Assembly (NCBI GenBank): GCA_900107185.1
Contig: FNPA01000008.1
Location: 62,001-126,000, forward strand
Direction: 5' to 3'
Origin: Ruminococcaceae bacterium YAD3003
GTDB taxonomy: Bacteria > Bacillota > Clostridia > Saccharofermentanales > Saccharofermentanaceae
DNA length: 64,000 nucleotides
Both the position numbers and the translations under genes were made by a program. Position 1 is the first letter of the stretch; each line of letters opens with the position of its first letter. The notes under the pieces were generated by a model that did not search any database, was not told the DNA's origin, and saw only the letters and a program-made list of their open reading frames with translations. Positions 17,963-26,519 of this stretch are shown piece after piece.

Positions 17963-17991
17963 ATATTATCACCCGTCTTTTGAACTGTCAA
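17963..17991 (-). promoter_or_regulatory. Promoter of cadC-HMA-cadA
   Basis: A perfect TTGACA (17991-17986), a 17-nt spacer and TAATAT (17968-17963) lie on the minus strand. The start would fall near 17956, immediately before the operator. Confidence 0.75.
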
Positions 17992-18078
17992 CACCATAAT
18001 TAGCGGTGTAATAATGTTACAAATCCCTAAAAATAAGGGTTTTTCGAAAAAAATTCTTTCAAAAAGCCTCAAATTCCC

Positions 18079-18107
18079 TTGTTTTTAATGTCAAAGAACT
18101 TTATAAT
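18079..18107 (+). promoter_or_regulatory. Promoter of the HU gene
   Basis: TTGTTT (18079-18084), a 17-nt spacer and a perfect TATAAT (18102-18107). The leader of about 65 nt carries a short hairpin at 18115-18143. Confidence 0.65.
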
Positions 18108-18114
18108 ATCGACA

Positions 18115-18143
18115 TTGTCGGCAGGCCAAGGCCTATTCGACAA
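18115..18143 (+). promoter_or_regulatory. Hairpin in the HU leader
   Basis: TTGTCG (18115-18120) pairs with CGACAA (18138-18143) around an inner AGGC/GCCT stem. It is at the very 5' end of the predicted transcript and well clear of the SD GGGAGGA, so an mRNA-stabilising 5' stem is plausible. No known riboswitch is recognised. Confidence 0.4.
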
Positions 18144-18177
18144 AGTAATTTAACCCATATTCAGGGAGGATTTAATA

Positions 18178-18477
18178 ATGAACAGACAGGAATTAGTTGA
18201 TGCTATCGCTGTAAAGGCTGACATCTCCAAGAAGGATGCTGATGCTGCAGTTAAGGCTTTCATCGAGGTTGTTTCTGATGAGCTTCAGAACAAGGGTAAG
18301 GTTCAGCTCGTAGGTTTCGGTACTTTCGAGACATCTGAGAGAGCTGCTAGAACAGGCCGTAACCCTCAGACAGGCGCTGCTACAAAGATCAAGGCTTGCA
18401 CAGCACCTAAGTTCAAGGCTGGTAAGGCACTCAAGGATAAGGTTAACACAAAGCCTTCCAAGAAGTGCAAGAAGTAA
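18178..18477 (+). CDS. hup: HU-family DNA-binding protein
   Basis: A small histone-like protein that bends and compacts DNA. The 99 residues show the HU dimer core with MNRQELVDAIAVKADISKK, GFGTFETSERAART and the arm tip GRNPQTG. The usual 90-residue chain is extended by a short Lys-rich tail ending KKCKK. Strong SD GGGAGGA precedes the ATG, and the codons are of the kind expected for a highly expressed gene. It is a single-gene unit with its own promoter and terminator. Confidence 0.95.
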   Translation: MNRQELVDAIAVKADISKKDADAAVKAFIEVVSDELQNKGKVQLVGFGTFETSERAARTGRNPQTGAATKIKACTAPKFKAGKALKDKVNTKPSKKCKK

Positions 18478-18505
18478 TCTTAATCAACTGATTATTTGCT
18501 TATAG

Positions 18506-18540
18506 AAGAGGTTGCCCGTAAGGACAACCTCTTTTAGTTT
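18506..18540 (+). terminator. Intrinsic terminator after the HU gene
   Basis: AAGAGGTTG (from 18506) pairs with CAACCTCTT (to 18533) around a 10-nt loop, followed by TTTAGTTTTG. It separates HU from the convergent CPBP gene. Confidence 0.85.
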
Positions 18541-18547
18541 TGTTTAT

Positions 18548-19768
18548 TTATCTGGGTTGGAGTATAAACGCTAAAATACTCGGTAAATAGCTATCCATAA
18601 ACCTGAATATTGCAAAAGCGAAGAATATCCACATCTCGACGCTATGAGTCAGTTTATGCAGTAATTGCTTTCTGCTGAGCTCCCCTATCCAAGGAATCAG
18701 CTTAAATTTCTTCCGTTTAACCATAAGCATTATAAATCCGACAACCTGGAATGAGAAAATCGCAAAAACCCAAATCATTGTCAACAACAGGATTGGAACC
18801 AGCGACATTATCATTTCATCTGTCGGTTCAGACAGATATGCTCCGTTGTTTATATCCATTCCGGCACTTTCCATCAATTTCGTCAAAAGATTTAAAGTAA
18901 TCGTAGAAGTTACGAGATTCATACTCGCATGCATGATCATCGTATAAATGACATTGCCCGTTCTGATATAAACAAAAGCGAACATTACACCTACGAAAAA
19001 CGTAAAGAAGAACTGCTGGAAATTACCGTGCCAGAGACCGAACATAATGCCCGACATCGCACAGCTGATAAACTCTCCATGACGTATTGTTCTGTCTATG
19101 CAGAATTTTCTGAACAGGAGTTCCTCAAATATCGCAGGTAATATGCCGACAGAAATAATTCTGAGAACAGGATTTGATGTTAACAGCATATCAGGCAGAG
19201 AGCTTAAATCTTCTGCAGGCGAGAAAGCTGACAAAACAAGGTGAATCGGCATTCCCATCACCGTACCGACCTGGGTAAGGCCATACATCATCATGATGAG
19301 GAGCAATAAATGACCTATTTTTAATTTGCGTTTCTCTATCTTATATACCGGCAGTTTTCTCATCGAAAGGCCAAGAACTACAGTGCCTACAACACAGACA
19401 TTGAAAGAATTCATAGCCAGATAAATGTTTGCAAAATGCTCTATATAAAAGTCATAAGCGAACAGCTTCCAAAGGAAATCAGCAAAATGAATCAGGAATA
19501 TAAAAAACCAGCCGAAAATCGCATATCTTACACCGATAGACGCTATCAGCTCATCTGCAGTATCTGTTGAAGTACAATAACGGGCCAGAACAATAAGAAC
19601 CGCCAATAGCGGAATCGCAAAAGCTGCAATGAAAGGCTCACCATTTAAAGCAGAAAAATGTCCGAATAAAATTCCGTTGGTTTCACTGAAACAAGTAACA
19701 AAAGCAACAATTGCAACTAATACTATTGCTGTTATTGATAAACCTTTACGTAAAGCCTTATCTTCCAT
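18548..19768 (-). CDS. CPBP-family intramembrane metalloprotease (CAAX/Abi type)
   Basis: A polytopic membrane protein of 406 aa with about eight hydrophobic segments. The conserved glutamate pair is in FEELLFRKFCI, followed by GLWHG and a final MHASMNL with the third catalytic His, the signature of CPBP (Rce1-like) proteases. In bacteria these process peptides or give bacteriocin self-immunity; no peptide gene is visible beside it. ATG at 19768 is chosen because AGAGAGGAT lies just before it and because a TATAAT box sits downstream of the longer in-frame start at 19831. The gene is a stand-alone unit. Confidence 0.85.
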   Translation of the reverse strand: MEDKALRKGLSITAIVLVAIVAFVTCFSETNGILFGHFSALNGEPFIAAFAIPLLAVLIVLARYCTSTDTADELIASIGVRYAIFGWFFIFLIHFADFLWKLFAYDFYIEHFANIYLAMNSFNVCVVGTVVLGLSMRKLPVYKIEKRKLKIGHLLLLIMMMYGLTQVGTVMGMPIHLVLSAFSPAEDLSSLPDMLLTSNPVLRIISVGILPAIFEELLFRKFCIDRTIRHGEFISCAMSGIMFGLWHGNFQQFFFTFFVGVMFAFVYIRTGNVIYTMIMHASMNLVTSTITLNLLTKLMESAGMDINNGAYLSEPTDEMIMSLVPILLLTMIWVFAIFSFQVVGFIMLMVKRKKFKLIPWIGELSRKQLLHKLTHSVEMWIFFAFAIFRFMDSYLPSILAFILQPR

Positions 19769-19813
19769 ATTATCCTCTCTAACGAAGCCATAAATAAACC
19801 AATTCCATAGGTC

Positions 19814-19842
19814 ATTATACTCAAATTGCATTTACTATTCAG
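19814..19842 (-). promoter_or_regulatory. Promoter of the CPBP gene
   Basis: CTGAAT (19842-19837, weak), a 17-nt spacer and a perfect TATAAT (19819-19814) on the minus strand. Its position supports the ATG at 19768. Confidence 0.45.
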
Positions 19843-19948
19843 CAAACAGCAACTGATATTTGATGAATTTAAGGTAATGTTAAGAATGCTTTTCATACAA
19901 TTTGCGTGTATACTGTCGTAGTTATCTTTAAGAAAAGAGGGAAATTTT

Positions 19949-21061
19949 ATGTCAGATTCAAAAGTTTACAGGATATTCGTAGTAAATCCTGGCAGCACGT
20001 CAACCAAAGTAGAGTTTTTCGAGAACGAGAAAAGCGTACTCGAAGGCAATGTATTCCATGATTCAGCTATTCTAAAGAATTTCCCTACCATTAACGATCA
20101 GCTGGATTACCGCATGGAATATGTAATGAAGTGGCTAAAAGATAACAACATTGATCTAACAGGTGTTGATGCCATTGTCGGAAGAGGCGGCGCATGCTAC
20201 CCGATCGAAGGCGGCACATATGAAGTAGATGACAGACTCGTAAATGACATCCGCGAAGCAAAAGGCGGTGTTTACCACTCAAGTATGCTCGGTGTCCAGA
20301 TGGCAAAGAGACTTCACGATGAATTCGGCGGAAGGCTCCTCATGGTCGACCCTATCGTCGTTGACGAATATCAGGATGTCGCCAGGATCACAGGCGTTAA
20401 AGGCATTTACAGAACTTCAGCCACTCACGCTCTTAACCTCAGAGCAACAGCTCATAAATATGCAAAGAGCGTTGGCAAGAAGTACAACGAGATGAACCTC
20501 ATCGTATGCCATATCGATGGCGGCATTACTATTACCGCACATAAGCACGGCAGAATGATCGATGCTAATGACGGCAGCGGTGGAGACGGCCCGATGACTC
20601 CTACAAGAATGGGAACAATGGCAATCACAGACGTTCTCACCAAGTTATATGACAGACCCAAGGAAGAGATCAGAAGCCTCTGCCTCGCAACAGGCGGTCT
20701 CTCCTCCTGGTTCGGTACATCCAATTCAGATACTATTCACGAGATGGTTGATGCCGGAGATCCTAAGGCACAGCTGATCTGGAATGCAATGATCTATCAG
20801 ATCACAAAGTGGATCGGTTCTATGGCATGCGTTCTTCACGGAGAAGTTGACGGAATCGTATTAACAGGCGGTCTCATGCGTTTCCAGGATGTTCTTGACG
20901 GCATCACAGAAGCATGCGGATGGATCGCACCTATCGCTTCCTACCCCGGCGAACTCGAGCACGAAGCTATGAGAGCTGCCGCATTAAGAGTTTTAAGAGG
21001 CGACGAACAGGCAAAGACATATCCTGGCAAGCCGAGATTTGACGGATTCGATTTCCTTTAA
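19949..21061 (+). CDS. buk: Butyrate kinase-type acyl kinase (ASKHA fold)
   Basis: This enzyme interconverts an acyl phosphate plus ADP with the free acid plus ATP, the ATP-yielding step of acid fermentation. The chain of 370 aa has the Buk-type phosphate loop VNPGSTSTKVEFF (acetate kinases have NAGSSSLK), GRGGACYPIEGGTY, HIDGGITITAH, LTGGL and the C-terminal ASYPGELEHEAMRAAALRVLRG typical of butyrate and branched-chain acyl kinases. The downstream partner, 12 nt away, is a phosphate acetyltransferase and not a phosphate butyryltransferase, so the physiological acid may be acetate, propionate or butyrate. SD AGAGGGA precedes the ATG. Confidence 0.85.
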   Translation: MSDSKVYRIFVVNPGSTSTKVEFFENEKSVLEGNVFHDSAILKNFPTINDQLDYRMEYVMKWLKDNNIDLTGVDAIVGRGGACYPIEGGTYEVDDRLVNDIREAKGGVYHSSMLGVQMAKRLHDEFGGRLLMVDPIVVDEYQDVARITGVKGIYRTSATHALNLRATAHKYAKSVGKKYNEMNLIVCHIDGGITITAHKHGRMIDANDGSGGDGPMTPTRMGTMAITDVLTKLYDRPKEEIRSLCLATGGLSSWFGTSNSDTIHEMVDAGDPKAQLIWNAMIYQITKWIGSMACVLHGEVDGIVLTGGLMRFQDVLDGITEACGWIAPIASYPGELEHEAMRAAALRVLRGDEQAKTYPGKPRFDGFDFL

Positions 21062-21073
21062 GGAGGATTATAT

Positions 21074-22084
21074 ATGAGCTTTATCGAGACAATAAAAGCA
21101 AGAGCGAGAAGTGACGTTAAGACTATCGTTCTTCCTGAATCAGAAGACGACAGAACAATATTGGCAGCTGCAAAAGTCCTCGCAGACGGTACAGCAGCCC
21201 CTATCATCATCGGAACTGAAGAAGAAGTTTTAGGTTCCGCAAATAGACTCGGCGCAGACCTTACAGGCGTACAGATCCTTGATCACACAAAGTCAACTGA
21301 GATTGATAAGTACGCAACGCTTCTGGCAGAGATCAGAGCAAAGAAAGGAATGACTTTCGAGAAGGCAAAAGAAATCATTTCAGGTGACAAGCTCACATTC
21401 GGTATCATGATGGTCAAATCAGGCGATGCTGACGGTCTCGTATCAGGCGCATGCCATACATCTGCCGACATGTTAAGACCTGCTCTCCAGATCATTAAGA
21501 CTGCTCCTGAGAGAAAGATCGCATCTATCGCTTTCATGTTCGAACTTCCCGACAAGTCCATCGGTGAAGACGGAATCATTCTCTGCGCTGACTGCGCACT
21601 CATGCAGGATCCTAATCCTGAAGAACTCGCTGAGATCGGTGCAGAATCAGCTGCATCATTCGAAGCACTCATCGGCAAGAAGGCTAAGGTTGCATTCCTC
21701 TGCCATTCAACAAAGGGTTCAGCTGATCACCCCTTCGTTGATAAGGTGGTTGAAGCAGTTAAGATCGCTAAAGAAAAGTATCCTGACGTCATGCTCGATG
21801 GCGAGTTGCAGCTCGATGCAGCAATCATTCCTGAGATCGGCGCATCCAAGGCTCCCGGTTCACCTGTAGCAGGTCAGGCAAATGTCCTCATCTTCCCTAA
21901 CCTCGAAGCAGGAAACATCGGATACAAGCTTATCCAGAGAATCGGCAAAGCAGAAGCTTACAGTTTCCTTCAGGGATTGGCTGCTCCTGTTAACGACCTG
22001 TCCAGAGGATGCAGCGTAGATGAGCTCGCAGGCGTTATCCGCATCACAGCAGTCCAGGCACAGCAGATGGCTCAGTCAAAGTAA
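21074..22084 (+). CDS. pta: Phosphate acetyltransferase
   Basis: Pta converts acetyl-CoA and phosphate to acetyl phosphate, which the upstream kinase can turn into acid and ATP. The 336 residues begin MSFIETIKARARSDVKTIVL, typical of the short Pta class, and contain GDADGLVSGACHTSADMLRP, ALMQDPNP, DGELQLDAAI and FPNLEAGNIGYKLIQR. The motifs are those of Pta and not of phosphate butyryltransferase. The strong SD AAGGAGG lies between buk and the ATG. The final residues lead into a strong terminator, closing a two-gene buk-pta operon. Confidence 0.92.
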   Translation: MSFIETIKARARSDVKTIVLPESEDDRTILAAAKVLADGTAAPIIIGTEEEVLGSANRLGADLTGVQILDHTKSTEIDKYATLLAEIRAKKGMTFEKAKEIISGDKLTFGIMMVKSGDADGLVSGACHTSADMLRPALQIIKTAPERKIASIAFMFELPDKSIGEDGIILCADCALMQDPNPEELAEIGAESAASFEALIGKKAKVAFLCHSTKGSADHPFVDKVVEAVKIAKEKYPDVMLDGELQLDAAIIPEIGASKAPGSPVAGQANVLIFPNLEAGNIGYKLIQRIGKAEAYSFLQGLAAPVNDLSRGCSVDELAGVIRITAVQAQQMAQSK

Positions 22085-22111
22085 AAAATCAGCATAATTA
22101 ATGTAGAATAA

Positions 22112-22146
22112 AAGAAGCGTTGATATTTCAGCGCTTCTTATTTTTT
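22112..22146 (+). terminator. Intrinsic terminator after pta
   Basis: A 12-bp stem with one G-U pair (22112-22123 with 22128-22139), a TATT loop and six T residues follow the pta stop. Confidence 0.9.
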
Positions 22147-22166
22147 GTATAAAGGTTGATTTCATT

Positions 22167-23135
22167 ATGTGGAACGGACTTACGATATCAGAAGCATTTT
22201 TCGAAGAATATGGTCTCCCAATGCTCGAAAGAGATTTCGCAGAATATAAAGATCAGATAGCCGCAGGACTCAGCGGTCAGACATCAGAATGTTTCGGTTA
22301 TGATGACTACATTTCAAGAGACCATGACTATGCACCGGGATTCTGTTTATGGCTTCCTGAAGAAGTAAAAAAGAAGATTGGTGATGACCTGCAAAAAGCA
22401 TATGATGATCTCCCCGTTCAGGACTTCATTTTAAATCACAGAGCCGATGTCGGAATGGCTGAACCAAGCAGGATAATGACAGGTGCCAGAAGTCACCGTG
22501 TAGGTGTACACAGCATAGAAGAATTCTTCTATGAACATACGGGAATGACACATGCACCGGTTACAACGGAGGATTGGCTCGCAACTCCGCAAATGCATTT
22601 ATCCGAAGCCGTTAACGGAATGGTATTCCGTGACGTTTCGGGTGAATTCAGTTCTATTCGAAAAGTTTGGGAAGGATTTTATCCTGAAGATATATTAAAG
22701 AAGAAAGTCGCTGCAGACCTTGCCATGGCGGGTAAAACCGGGCAATTTAATTATGATCGCTCCATAAAGCGTGGTGATATCGGCGCTGCATATTGCTGTG
22801 TTACGGAATTCATATATAAGATTTCCGCGGCATTGTTCCTTCTTAATGGCCGATATATGCCATATTACAAATGGCGTTTCAGAGCGATGAAGGAGTTTAC
22901 CACCTTGAGCTGCTGTGTCGAACCGCTATTAAAGCTCAGTCAAATGAGCGAAGAGGTGAGTTCAGACAAGATCAATCTGATTGAAGAGATTAGCGGTCTG
23001 GTTATCAAGGAACTGGTCGGTCGCGGTTGGTCTTCGGGCCACAGCGACTATCTTCTCGATAATGCAAAACTCGTCGTGAAGACCATTAATAATTCAGAGA
23101 TTGCATCATGGAATATTTTCGTAGGTGAAGACTGA
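22167..23135 (+). CDS. DUF4037-type nucleotidyltransferase-fold protein
   Basis: This 322-aa soluble protein fits the DUF4037 family, whose members have a predicted polymerase-beta-like nucleotidyltransferase N-lobe. The likely metal site is in ECFGYDDYISRDHDYAPGF (D-x-D after a Gly). A helical C-terminal half has NGRYMPYYKWRFRAM, a conserved block of the family. The substrate is not known. SD AAAGG precedes the ATG, close behind the pta terminator, so it is probably transcribed from a weak local promoter or by read-through. No partner gene is adjacent. Confidence 0.75.
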   Translation: MWNGLTISEAFFEEYGLPMLERDFAEYKDQIAAGLSGQTSECFGYDDYISRDHDYAPGFCLWLPEEVKKKIGDDLQKAYDDLPVQDFILNHRADVGMAEPSRIMTGARSHRVGVHSIEEFFYEHTGMTHAPVTTEDWLATPQMHLSEAVNGMVFRDVSGEFSSIRKVWEGFYPEDILKKKVAADLAMAGKTGQFNYDRSIKRGDIGAAYCCVTEFIYKISAALFLLNGRYMPYYKWRFRAMKEFTTLSCCVEPLLKLSQMSEEVSSDKINLIEEISGLVIKELVGRGWSSGHSDYLLDNAKLVVKTINNSEIASWNIFVGED

Positions 23136-23141
23136 TCTGAC

Positions 23142-23375
23142 TCAGCCTATTTCTGGAACAACCAAAGATACATGGCCTGTATCTTCTGCTGTCGTTTCTA
23201 TTCTCGGCTTATCACTATCTGCATAAGCTGAGGAATTGTTCTTTATTCCGGTCCAACGTGCAAACACAATAACAAACACCATTGTGATTGCGAGCAAAAA
23301 GCCCGCAATCACAACAAATCCGCTCCCCATATCTGCGGCATAATTCTTAAATCTAATAGCTAAATCCGGAAACAC
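23142..23375 (-). CDS. Small single-pass membrane protein
   Basis: This 77-aa protein has a helix at residues 18-41 (GFVVIAGFLLAITMVFVIVF) and a polar, acidic tail. It starts with GTG at 23375 behind a strong AAGGAGG, which is the best evidence that it is real. The family is not recognised. It follows the two-component system genes on the same strand after a 99-nt gap. Confidence 0.6.
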   Translation of the reverse strand: MFPDLAIRFKNYAADMGSGFVVIAGFLLAITMVFVIVFARWTGIKNNSSAYADSDKPRIETTAEDTGHVSLVVPEIG

Positions 23376-23474
23376 GATTTGTCCCTCCTTTGCTTAACTT
23401 CTGAGTGTATTATTGCAAAGGGAAAAATCAAAAAAGTACTAAATCGGCATCAAAACGGCATCAATTGTAAATTA

Positions 23475-24215
23475 TCAGAAAGTATCCAGCATTCCGTAAC
23501 CGATATAGACATTAACAGTAATCTCAAAAGTATCATCATTCTCATCTCTGAATATCATTCTGTAACCACGCATATCCTGATCCTGCCAATCCTGAACTTC
23601 GTGATAAGTAATAAACTTTGCATCAATCTTTTCAGTATAGTGTTTGTAGATAGCGTTAAGATATTTCTCGCTGATATCTTTATATGGCTCTTCTAAATCG
23701 TAATAACCGTTAACAAGACTACCCCAATCCTCAGGATCTCCAAAGAATGAACATCTGAGGATTGCACCGGTCTTATCATCAACAAAGCACTGGAAATTCC
23801 ATCCTTCTACGAGGTAGCAATCAATACCCCAAATAACGATAGTTCCTCTGTTATTGGAGAGGTTAACAAGCATAGGTTCGATATTAAACTGTTCCTTTAG
23901 ATCGAAACGGTATCCTGAGAAATCAGCAAGAAAATCACTGACGATCTTTTTGATTTCATCCGCCTGATGGTAAATACCTTTATCGATTGCAATGGCATCA
24001 TCATACTGATAACCGTTATTAACAATATCGATTTTTTGAGCCATGGACAAATCGTCTCTGTAAGACAGATTGATACGTTCGACCTCGAGATCCATCTGCT
24101 TTCCTTCGGATAATTTATCATCAATATTGAATACAGCCACAGGAAGAAACCAACCTAATGTCGCTGCCATAATGACGAAGACTGCTACTATTGCAAAGGC
24201 CGCTGCTCTTTTCAT
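23475..24215 (-). CDS. Membrane-anchored extracellular protein linked to a two-component system
   Basis: This 246-aa protein has one N-terminal membrane helix (residues 4-28) and then a soluble outer domain. Its start overlaps the histidine kinase stop by one base (TGATG), so it is translationally coupled to it. The outer domain includes IWGIDCYLVEGWNFQCFVDDKTGAIL, which resembles a PepSY-like beta hairpin with bound-substrate geometry, but this is a weak similarity. The position suggests a sensor accessory or regulator of the kinase. No catalytic motif is visible. Confidence 0.65.
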   Translation of the reverse strand: MKRAAAFAIVAVFVIMAATLGWFLPVAVFNIDDKLSEGKQMDLEVERINLSYRDDLSMAQKIDIVNNGYQYDDAIAIDKGIYHQADEIKKIVSDFLADFSGYRFDLKEQFNIEPMLVNLSNNRGTIVIWGIDCYLVEGWNFQCFVDDKTGAILRCSFFGDPEDWGSLVNGYYDLEEPYKDISEKYLNAIYKHYTEKIDAKFITYHEVQDWQDQDMRGYRMIFRDENDDTFEITVNVYIGYGMLDTF

Positions 24216-25591
24216 CAGGAGATCTCCTTTATGGTTACTGAAACGCAGGTACCCTCGCCTTCCTTGGAAGCAAAAGCAATCTTTCCGTTATGAAGACTTA
24301 TTATTTCTTTACAAAGTGTCAATCCCAGTCCTGCACCGCCCTGTGCTCTTGAACGCGATTTATCAACTCTGTAGAACGCTTCTGTAATATGCCTGATAGC
24401 TTCTTCAGGCATACCTCTTCCGTTATCTATTACGCGTATCCTGTAATTCCCGTTAATACTCTCGCCCATGATGAGAATGTTACCACCCTTATCCATAGCT
24501 TTACGTGAGTTATCAACCAGGTTCGCAATAACGGAACTGAATAAGTCCGGTTCTACCATACACAATGAGGGCTCGCAGCGACAACGCAGGTCCAATCCCT
24601 TTTTTCTGTAAACAGGCTGAAGATGGTACGTAAGATTTTCAATCATGCTCTTCATATCAGTAGGAACCAGATTGAGATTCTGGTTTCTCATCATGAGGAG
24701 ATCCAAAAGCTTAAAAGACAATGCCTCAAGTCTCTTGCCTTCGGAGAAGATATAATTTGCAGCTTCCTGAGATTCTTCAGGACTCAGAGATTCACTTCGC
24801 AGGAGATCTGCATATCCGATAATCGATGTCATAGGAGTTTTTAACTCGTGCGCAAAGCTTCCCATAAACATCTCCTGATGTTCCATGGACATCTTAAGTT
24901 CATTGATATTCTCGGATAATCTGTCAGCCATGTTATCGAAGTCATAACCTAACTGACCTATCTCATCGTGTGTCTTCGGATTTACTCTGGCATCAAGATT
25001 ACCGGTCGATAAGGCACGTGCGGTTTTAGAGACCTTAACCAACGGCTTTGTCATATAGAATGACATAACCCAGGATGCTATACCTCCGAACAGGAGCATT
25101 ACAAACAACACCTGATGATAAGTCTCGATCTGTCTGTCTCTCGCCAAATATACAGGAGTGATATCGTATAAAACGACCAGTTCCAACGGTTTACCGTTTG
25201 TCGTGATCTCTCCACGTATCTGATAAAGATGTCTGTACTCACGGGTAAATAACAGCGAGCAAAACTCGGATGTGTTCTCTATATCACTCTTTATCTCTTC
25301 ACCGCGTTTATATAGAACCTGGTCACCTTTTTTAAGGCTCATACCAACAAGGCTCTCTGCAGTATTCATCTTGTCTAACGTATCACTGATGTTGGACAGA
25401 TCCTGCTGGATATCAACAAGGTTTACGAGTTCAACCGTCTTAAGGATCATCTTGTAGGATTCTTCATCGTTATTCTGGATCTGGGTCAGACTGCTCTCAA
25501 AATTCTGTCTGATCAGAAGAACGCCTCCCACACCATAACTCAGTGTGAGAAGCCAAACCATTACAAGAACCATCTTCTGACGGAAACTCAT
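24215..25591 (-). CDS. Sensor histidine kinase
   Basis: A classical HisKA-type kinase of 458 aa. Order: membrane helix (residues 7-28), outer sensor domain to about 155, second helix, HAMP domain, H box SFAHELKTPMTSIIGYADLL with the phospho-accepting His, N box VIANLVDNSRKAM, G1 DNGRGMP, F box and G2 GGAGLGL. It lies 4 nt after an OmpR-type regulator and overlaps the anchored protein downstream, forming a three-gene system. The signal is unknown. The copper operon upstream does not by itself show that it senses metal, because a separate promoter precedes the regulator. Confidence 0.93.
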   Translation of the reverse strand: MSFRQKMVLVMVWLLTLSYGVGGVLLIRQNFESSLTQIQNNDEESYKMILKTVELVNLVDIQQDLSNISDTLDKMNTAESLVGMSLKKGDQVLYKRGEEIKSDIENTSEFCSLLFTREYRHLYQIRGEITTNGKPLELVVLYDITPVYLARDRQIETYHQVLFVMLLFGGIASWVMSFYMTKPLVKVSKTARALSTGNLDARVNPKTHDEIGQLGYDFDNMADRLSENINELKMSMEHQEMFMGSFAHELKTPMTSIIGYADLLRSESLSPEESQEAANYIFSEGKRLEALSFKLLDLLMMRNQNLNLVPTDMKSMIENLTYHLQPVYRKKGLDLRCRCEPSLCMVEPDLFSSVIANLVDNSRKAMDKGGNILIMGESINGNYRIRVIDNGRGMPEEAIRHITEAFYRVDKSRSRAQGGAGLGLTLCKEIISLHNGKIAFASKEGEGTCVSVTIKEIS

Positions 25592-25595
25592 CCGA

Positions 25596-26249
25596 TCAAG
25601 CCTCCAGTCTGTAACCGACCTTTGGCACGGCGTGGATTACTTCCTCCCAGCCGAGTTTTTTACGAAGTCTCTGTACGTGAAGATCTACGGTTTTACTGCC
25701 GTATGGGAATGGTTCATTCCAAACACGCTCATAGATTGTCTCACGATACATAGCGATTCCGGGATTCCTCGCGAAAAGAAGAAGCAATTCGTACTCTTTA
25801 GGCGTAAGAGGAATCGGATAACCGTTTTTATAAACAATCATTGCCTTCGTATCAATAACAAGACCAGCGATTTTAATCTCCGTATCTGTCTTGTTATAAC
25901 GACGCAAAACAACATTAACTCTGGCGAGCAATTCGATTATCTCGAAAGGTTTCGCGAGATAATCTTCAGCACCAAGCTCAAGACCCTTTACCCTGTCCTG
26001 TACCATATTCTTGGCCGTCAGGAAAATAACCGGAATCTTCAACGGACGGATATATTGCATCAACGAAAAACCGTCAATCTTAGGAATCATTACGTCAAGT
26101 AAAATCAAATCATAAGGATTGGCAGAAATGAGATTCCAGGCTTCCTCTCCGTCAAAAGCACATGTGCAATTATAGCCTGCTTTTGTCAGACTCATACGGA
26201 TCAGATTCGAAATCGGTTTCTCATCTTCAACTATAAGTATGTGTATCAT
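25596..26249 (-). CDS. OmpR/PhoB-family response regulator
   Basis: Receiver domain with the acidic pair VEDE, phospho-acceptor Asp in LILLDVMIP, Thr of FLTAKN and Lys of YLAKPFE. The C-terminal winged helix has LTPKEYELLLLFARNPG and KTVDLHVQRLRKKLG. ATG at 26249 is taken (217 aa), since the longer start is TTG with no SD; a GGGGG run precedes the ATG. A TATAAT-type promoter lies just upstream. It is paired with the histidine kinase that follows. Confidence 0.93.
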   Translation of the reverse strand: MIHILIVEDEKPISNLIRMSLTKAGYNCTCAFDGEEAWNLISANPYDLILLDVMIPKIDGFSLMQYIRPLKIPVIFLTAKNMVQDRVKGLELGAEDYLAKPFEIIELLARVNVVLRRYNKTDTEIKIAGLVIDTKAMIVYKNGYPIPLTPKEYELLLLFARNPGIAMYRETIYERVWNEPFPYGSKTVDLHVQRLRKKLGWEEVIHAVPKVGYRLEA

Positions 26250-26270
26250 ATTAACCCCCAAAACATATTA

Positions 26271-26299
26271 ATTATACAATATGAGGGAGCCCTAGTCGA
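26271..26299 (-). promoter_or_regulatory. Promoter of the two-component system
   Basis: TCGACT (26299-26294), a 17-nt spacer and a perfect TATAAT (26276-26271) on the minus strand, in the gap between copA and the response regulator. Confidence 0.6.
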
Positions 26300-26309
26300 A
26301 GAAGAATAA

Positions 26310-26519
26310 TTACTTAACGTTAATTACTTTGAAATCTTTTTCCTCAACTGCTTTTGTAAGCACATCATTTGAAACATCACTTTCGAGTTTTACAACAGCC
26401 GTTCCCTTATCGTGAGATACATCAGCTGATACAACGCCGTCTAAAGCTTCAAGTGCCTTTTTAACTGTTGCTTCACAGTGTCCGCACATCATACCTTCAA
26501 TAGTAATAACCTTTTCCAT
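26310..26519 (-). CDS. copZ: Nested CopZ-like copper chaperone (in-frame 3' part of copA)
   Basis: The last 69 codons of the copA frame encode a complete CopZ-sized HMA domain beginning MEKVITIEGMMCGHCEATVK, with the copper site MCGHC. The internal ATG at 26519 has an AAGGAG about nine bases upstream, a normal SD arrangement, and the preceding stretch is a charged Lys/Glu linker. A free 69-aa chaperone could therefore be made from the same message as well as the fused C-terminal domain. This is inference from SD and length; only protein data would prove it. Confidence 0.6.
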   Translation of the reverse strand: MEKVITIEGMMCGHCEATVKKALEALDGVVSADVSHDKGTAVVKLESDVSNDVLTKAVEEKDFKVINVK

